A stretch of 64,000 nucleotides of DNA from Cinnamomum chago (Eukaryota > Streptophyta > Magnoliopsida > Laurales > Lauraceae). Each line of letters begins with the position of its first letter. Position 1 is the first letter of the stretch. The notes under the pieces are model-generated. The model was not told the DNA's origin. It saw only the letters and a list, made by a program, of their open reading frames with translations, and did not search any database. Location of the stretch: positions 24,132,501 through 24,196,500 of the forward strand of contig CP142457.1 in the NCBI GenBank assembly GCA_038049695.1, in the 5' to 3' direction. Made by a program: the position numbers and the translations under genes. Below, piece after piece: positions 58,867 to 64,000 of this stretch.

Positions 58867-59615
58867 TATCTCTACACTTGATGCTTGGATAATCTCAATT
58901 GATGCTTTGTAGTTAGATTAAGTTCTCTCACATAGCATGCTCTAGAGCTCTTATCTTTGATTTTTTGTAGCTTGATTTTGATGATTAATTGTTACGGTAG
59001 TTAGGTTATGATTTAGAATCTTGGCCTTTTGTTTTCTTTACTTTGATCTTCATTGTTATATCATCCAACCCAATTAGGCAAGAGATTGCTAATTGGATTG
59101 TAGATTTGGGAGTTGAAATATTAGAACATGCATTGGTTGAATTAATTTCATACTTAGTGGATTTTGGATTGCCTAATCTCTTCTTTTTATTGTTGTTAAC
59201 TTAAATCCTTGTTTTATTTGTTATTTTCACTTTTAGATTGTTACATCCACATTTCAAATCACTTGTTTTAAAACCCTACACATTTCACACCATATCTTCA
59301 TATAAATCTTCCATTTCCAACACCATTCATCCATCCACTAGTTTAGTGTAGTTTGTTAGATTAGCTTAGAATTTGTTAATTTCATACCTTAGATTGTTAA
59401 TTAGTTGTTTACATTGCATAGTTTATTAGTTTTAATCATTCGCTTCATTTGTCTATATTAGCTTTACCTTAGTTCAATTCTACATTAATTGGATTCATTG
59501 CTTGTTCCATCCTCTCCTCGTGGGATCGATAATTCGGACTCTTTAGTCCTTTACTACTTGACGACACCGTAGTCTTGCGATTAAGCGTTACACATATAAG
59601 TGTCGATCAAGTTCT

Positions 59616-59633
59616 TGGCGCCGTTGCCGGGGA
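59616..59633 (+). promoter_or_regulatory. Primer-binding site of the Athila-like element
   Basis: TGGCGCCGTTGCCGGGGA lies six bases after the LTR end CGATCA. This is the well-known plant gypsy primer site, usually ascribed to tRNA-Asp. Confidence 0.85.
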
Positions 59634-60530
59634 GAGGCATTGGAAAGCTTTGAATTCCATAGAGTTGAACTCATTTTTAGCTTAGTGTAGTTTTTATCTT
59701 TCCTTTATTTTCCTTGCGAATTCTACACATTATTTGTGTTTGTTTTGTAGGAAATTTCTCAATTGGAGTGAAGAAAAGTGTAAAAGTGCATTGATGAACT
59801 TGAAGATTTTATTTGCTTCCTAGTTTAGGATTTGTTTAGACATTTATTTGCTTTCTTATCATCAAAGTTGTAATAATTTTGGTTGCGGGTCGGACTGTGA
59901 CCCATTTACTTTACTTTCTACACTTTACTTGCTTTAAGTAGTTAGTTGTTTAGTAGAATTGCAATAAATTGCTTGTAGGGAAGGAGGACGGTTGGACTAT
60001 ACCGTCGCAGCCCCTCACATTCGTACACGGAAATTGGTGTCCGTGGTGTTAGTCGACAACAACCGATTCGTCCCCCGAAATAAATCGGGAGGTTTGTATT
60101 TCCTAACCCCCGCGAATCCCTTGCAAGAGGGTTTACTTTGTTGGTTGCTCCTTGCTTTATAGTGTAATTTTTCCAAATACACTTGTAATTTGGTACACTA
60201 CTAGTAAAGGGCAAATTACCCCAACAAGATAAGGATTCGGACTTCATCACCGTTTTCTTGCCCTTAGGATTTCATTTTAATTCTCACTTAGTTTAGAACC
60301 AATCAACCATAATAAAATTGAGTAGAAACGTGACCTTAGGTTACGAGCTCACTAGAGAAGACCACTGTGGTTGTGCCAATTGTGTGCCTTGGTGGAATTT
60401 CTGGTGCCTAAGCAAACCTTGTCCCTTGGCACCATCTTGCCAAATAGGGAGACAACTTTGTTGTTCGAGGAGTTGGTTTTTAAGAGGAGCCTTCGCCTAG
60501 AGCGTCGTGATCCCACCATCTACCTGGGGG
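59634..60530 (+). other. Short internal region of the Athila-like element
   Basis: It is mostly non-coding. A possible 3' splice site (TTTTGTAG, about 59745) lies in the leader. A 220-base open stretch near the end (60371-60530, VPKQTLSLGTILPNRE, LFEELVFKRSLRLERRDPTI) has an even, charged composition but no domain that I recognise. No protease, reverse transcriptase or integrase is present, so this is a large retrotransposon derivative (LARD-like). Confidence 0.55.
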
Positions 60531-60708
60531 AGCTTAGGATTTGTTGCATTGATTGCATTTTGATGGGATTTGGGTGGTTGCACAGGTAAATTAACTTCAA
60601 ATTGGGCAGATGACCAGTCTACTCGAAGGTATTTCCAAATGGATCGTTATGATGATGTCACTTTTGAATTTTGGCGGCTCTGCAAATTTTGAAAAGTAGT
60701 TAGAAATC
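60531..60708. repeat. 178-bp direct repeat, right copy
   Basis: It is the second copy of 47418-47595. After it the sequence continues into CATACGGCG, the presumed original continuation of the minus-strand Tat-like element. Confidence 0.9.
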
Positions 60709-61077
60709 CATACGGCGTCTCCTCGAACTGCGCATTGACCGGCCAGTCTTTAGTTTCTGCTTGCTTTAGACCCTGGCCGTAGAAGTGACTTCAGGATGGC
60801 CATTGGGCGTCGTTTTGTTTCCAGAATAGTCGTTGGGTGTCGTTCTGTTTCCAAAGTAACCGCTGAGCTCTTAACTCCGAGCCGGCGCCTTTTACGAAAA
60901 TCGAGGCGTCAGATATTATAAAGGAGGGATCTTCGCTTCTTTTTTTTTTACTTCACCGTTTTAGACTTCCAGAATTTTTAGACTTCTCAGAGTTTTTCAT
61001 GCGCCAGAATCTTCTTCCAGTCTCTTTTTCTTCCTCAAGTTTCTTTCTGCGATTTCTTTCCCTTCGTATCGAAGACA
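60709..61077 (+). promoter_or_regulatory. Promoter-like region with TATA box and GC inverted repeats
   Basis: GC-rich repeats (TTGACCGGCCAG, CCGTTGGGCGTCGTTTTG twice, GAGCCGGCGCC) lie at 60730-60895, then a TATA box (ATTATAAAGGAGGG, about 60916). An ATG follows 160 bases later at 61078. The layout matches the antisense-gene promoter of the 10778-34478 Tat element. With the insertion at 47596-60530 removed, this lies close to the minus-strand Tat-like LTR, the expected place of such a promoter. Confidence 0.5.
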
Positions 61078-62553
61078 ATGGCTGGTAAGCTTCGTTTTAG
61101 AGGTGCAACTTCTCTCTCTTTTTTTTCTTTCTTTTCTTATAATATGTTTGCATATTCCTTTTTCAGCGCCTGTTGGGAGAAAATCTCCTTTCTGTTGAAG
61201 ATTTTGGTCTTTCTCCTCTTCTTTTGCTTGCTTTGTGACGCCTTGATGCATAGCCTGAACTTGGCATGGACCCCAGTCTTTTCGGCTTTAGCTTGAACAT
61301 AGAACCCATTTCGGGCTTTGATTTTTTGTTGCAGCGGTCTAAGTTAGTAATTCTAGGTCAATAGTCTGAGCAAAATGGCTATATGGTTTCAGTGAAGGAC
61401 TCTGTCTTCTGCCATTTGTAGGAAATTTCCTTTTTTTTGTTCTCTTTTCTTTGGGTAAGAGACGGAGAGTTCCAGGGTTTTTTCTGATTTCTCGGAACAC
61501 ACACCATGGCCTGACACTTGAACGATGATCGTCGCCGAGCGAGATAAGTGGCCGTCCAATTTTGTGGGTGACCGCTGGGTATTTTGCGACTCGGCTGCAT
61601 ATTAGTTGACTGCTGAGCCTTCGTAATTTGGGGCTTTTGGCCACAGGGGGCTTTAAGGCAGATACTAACTACTTATGAGTGGGCCATAGCCGATTAATTT
61701 TGTTTTATGCATTCATCCATCTTCATGCATGTATCCATATGGTTTTTAGCGTGCACTTATTGCCCTGCTTGACCGGAGACCTTGGTTCGAAAATCTCTAA
61801 ACGAGCACTTGTTGCCCTGCCGAGGTTGAGAATCAAGTACATTTCTTTCCTCTGGGTTTTCTACCTGCCTTCAAAGTGAGGGGAGGTGCTGCCAAAATTT
61901 TGTTGGATTTTGTAATCTAACATTTTCTTTTCTTTTCAATAGATAAGAATGTTGCTTCCTCCTCCTCTGTTGTTAATGCTACTGCGATTGCCAATGGCAA
62001 GCAACCTACTGCTGAGGCCCCACAGGTTCCGGTTGCTGAAGCTGCACAAGCCCCTCCTTCTCCCTGCATTATAATGTGAGAAGGTCGTGCTAGGATGGAG
62101 CACATCTCCCAGAATGTGGACAACATAGTTGGGGCTTAGATGGAGAGATTCAGGACCAAGTTACTGACTTCCCCTAGAACCGAACAGCTACATCCGAATT
62201 TTCTACTTAGCAGCACTTGGAGCGATAGGGATCAAGGATCTTTGCAGAAGTCTGGTCATGCTTTTGATGATAGTAGTGGTTGTAAGGGACATCACTCCAC
62301 TGAACACATTGCATTTTCATTTACTGATGCTTGTGGAGAAATTATCATTGTTCTCACTAAACACTCCCACAGAGGGGGCTCTTCTGTTCTAGCATTCAAG
62401 TCAGCCATACCTGCTTGGGATGACAGCAAGCAAGTGTGCTTGATGTGCAGACGGTATTACAGAAATAGACCGAGTGCACCAGGTGTATGTGTAACACAAA
62501 TTATTGGTCAAAATTTGCAATGCATCTGCGGAAAACTTGTTTTCATCCCATAG
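61078..62553 (+). pseudogene. Remnant of a second Tat antisense-type gene (inferred)
   Basis: The first exon appears to be ATGGCTG followed by GTAAGC, i.e. a tiny MA exon, as in the gene starting at 30658. A TTCAATAG acceptor at about 61942 gives an in-frame second exon (DKNVASSSSVVNATAIANGK...). Stops follow (TGA near 62078, TAG at about 62137), then the same frame is open to 62551. That last part has a loose cysteine pattern (CLMC, CVTQ, CICG) and no domain I know. No PMD motif is visible, so the link rests on exon layout and position only. Confidence 0.4.
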
Positions 62554-62755
62554 GACATGATAATGTGTGGGCCGACTAGTTACCTGTACGTATGCCTACA
62601 TGGATGCCCGCCGGATTACATTGACTTTTTTGTTAACATCACCCCATAAAATATGGTATGCTGAGGTTTGTGCTCTGTCGCCTTCCTGAAAGAAAGAAAA
62701 AGCTCCCTGATCAAGCTTCTCGATGAGTTTGTGCACAAACCAAGCCATCATATTT
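62554..62755. other. Junction region without a gene
   Basis: This short stretch between the antisense-type remnant and the Tat polyprotein fragment has no recognisable feature. The homology to the polyprotein starts abruptly at GGGGGCAAGTT. Confidence 0.5.
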
Positions 62756-63722
62756 GGGGGCAAGTTCACTGTCTCCTTCGTGTCTATTATGCAAGACACG
62801 ATCTCGGGCTCAGAGCCAGAAGACGATACATCGTCAACCCAAGCTGATACTCAACAAGTTCAGCCTGCTCTCACTCCATTGGAGACACTTGCCGAAGTAG
62901 AAGATCCTATGTCTGCTTCCTTCATCGTGCCGGCAACTTCGGCAGAAGGAAAAACGATCTTCTTCCACAAATCGGAAGCCTCTTCACCAAAATCTTCGCT
63001 TAAACCTTTCCAAAATGAAGGTATGCCTTAACTATTCCTACATAGTCCAATGACAGAAGCTATCATGAAGAAAATGGGCTATGATGCTCAAAATCCAATC
63101 GGTTTGGGAGGTGGCCGTGGTATTCTAACACCATTGGAAACCACCCTGACCAAAAGTCAACTGAAGGATTGGAAACTCCATCGTCACATAGACAAGTCTT
63201 CATACGGGTTGGGGTATGATCCTAACACTCCTATAAGACAGTTGACACAAAGGCTACAAAGTCGTTTTGCCGACCAAGCCTCAACATCTCGTGTCCATGA
63301 AGACATTGATCTCCCTAGATATCTCTTTGAGGAGCCACCCGCCAAGGATCTAGGAAGCTCTTTCGATTGGTACGATTTCTCTGACGATGAAGAGGAATTG
63401 TCCGATGATACAGACGCACTGTTTTCTAGCCCAGAAGAACCATCGTCTCCAAAAGAAGTACCTTACTTCGACCCAGTTTCAACAGGTGATTGGGATCATC
63501 TCATTGCCAGTCTTGAGAAGAATACCGATCAAGAAGACCCATGGACAAAAACAAAGCCTCGGTCTGTAAATGCCTTTGGGACTCCGGAAGATCTTGTTAA
63601 GTCGGAAGCCTCCGAAAACATTGTGGAGGAACCACTTTCAAACCTTCCAACAGAAGATCTTGTTCAAAAGATAGACTTGGGAACACCTGATAACCCACGT
63701 CATGTATTCATAAGTAAGAATA
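62756..63722 (+). pseudogene. Tat polyprotein fragment: linker and G-patch region
   Basis: It is collinear with 19968-20934 of the main Tat element and roughly 80% alike by eye. It covers the acidic linker (SGSEPEDDTSSTQADTQQVQ), the G-patch-like segment (MKKMGYDAQNPIGLGGGRG, about 63066-63122) and the region before reverse transcriptase (YFDPVSTGDWDHLIASLEKN). One TAA stop lies at 63029-63031. The fragment begins and ends sharply; its right end coincides with the start of another LTR at 63724. It derives from a related but distinct Tat element on the plus strand. Confidence 0.88.
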
Positions 63723-63723
63723 T

Positions 63724-64000
63724 TGTTGGAAAATAGGTGGGCCTTTCAGATAGGTTTCAAAAACTTTTGACCCACTTGATGCAAGGATTAATAATCTAGA
63801 AGGCAACAAACCCAATCCAGGATGCATTCCCTCAAACTCATAAATCATGTACAGCAATATATACTATCTAGAAGATAGAAAACAACACCTAAACATGCAA
63901 CCATGAAATCCACAACATACAAGGATGTAGATTATACCTTTGGAGCTTTGTAGTGCTCTAATAGAGAAGTTGATCTCTTTCTTTGATGATGAACACCTTC
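63724..64000 (+). mobile_element. Start of another LTR, cut by the window end
   Basis: TGTTGGAAAATAGG abuts the interrupted Tat codons at 63722 and looks like a copia-type LTR start. The following 275 bases are AT-rich and non-coding. The other end and the target duplication are outside the window. Confidence 0.55.

Larger units (their letters stand above)
47596..60530 (+). mobile_element. Athila-like/LARD LTR element lacking its 3' LTR
   Basis: The 5' LTR starts TGATGAGTG (47596) and ends GTGTCGATCA (59609), interrupted by the CACTA element at 48626-58866. Without it the LTR is about 1770 bp. A primer-binding site TGGCGCCGTTGCCGGGGA (59616-59633) follows, as in Athila-type elements. The internal part is short (59634-60530), nearly non-coding, and ends in a purine-rich CTGGGGGAG where a 3' LTR would be expected. 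Instead the 178-bp host segment is repeated. A TATA box (CTATAAATTAG, about 48293) fits plus orientation. Confidence 0.75.

Noticed and set aside
59942..60250. 102-residue minus-strand frame in the Athila-like internal region
   Set aside because: No domain and no start context; probably chance.

Overview
The window is flowering-plant nuclear DNA that is almost entirely transposable elements. The evidence is plant-type Ty1/copia and Ty3/gypsy (Tat and Athila-like) LTR retrotransposons, a CACTA (En/Spm) DNA transposon, plant mobile domain (PMD, 'aminotransferase-like') genes and GT-AG introns. I see no intact ordinary host gene and no tRNA or rRNA gene. Exact 5-bp or 3-bp target duplications (TSDs) fix most boundaries, so the nesting can be read directly.

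Left to right: 1-5478 is old gypsy debris (decayed integrase at 1030-1815) with a solo LTR at 2730-4489. A minus-strand copia element fills 5479-35967 (TSD GATAC). Inside it are a second solo LTR of the same family (6890-8462, TSD TGTAC) and a young 23.7-kb Tat element on the plus strand (10778-34478, TSD GTAAC). The Tat LTRs differ by about 13 substitutions and one 23-bp indel. Its Gag-Pol (15223-24202) is broken by a TAG stop, a lost catalytic aspartate in reverse transcriptase and a frameshift. On the opposite strand, between pol and the 3' LTR, it carries a five-exon PMD gene (25787-30658) that splices in frame to 1225 codons with no lesion.

35973-42847 is a decayed free-standing PMD/MAIN-like gene on the minus strand. 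Its tail is coiled coil encoded by phase-0 microexons. It is interrupted by a MITE-like element (36391-37263) and a 2.9-kb solo LTR (38392-41265). A third solo LTR of the recurring family follows (42848-44701, TSD GAATC). 46.1-47.1 kb is a minus-strand Tat-like LTR. Next comes an Athila-like LTR element (47596-60530) that lacks a 3' LTR and is flanked by a 178-bp direct repeat instead of a short TSD. A 10.2-kb CACTA element (48626-58866, TSD TAT) sits in its 5' LTR. The CACTA carries a broken TNP2-like transposase, an intact seven-exon accessory gene and, antisense in an intron, a captured KH-domain gene fragment. After 60709 come an apparent second Tat antisense-gene promoter and remnant, a fragment of Tat polyprotein (62756-63722) and the start of another LTR (63724).

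The most unusual signal cuts across families. Several unrelated LTRs and antisense promoters carry short arrays of GC-rich palindromes near a TATA box. In the solo-LTR family these are pairs of GTCGAC-centred palindromes spaced 20-22 bp apart, next to AACGG (MSA-like) motifs. Family assignments come from reading motifs by eye; no database search was run.
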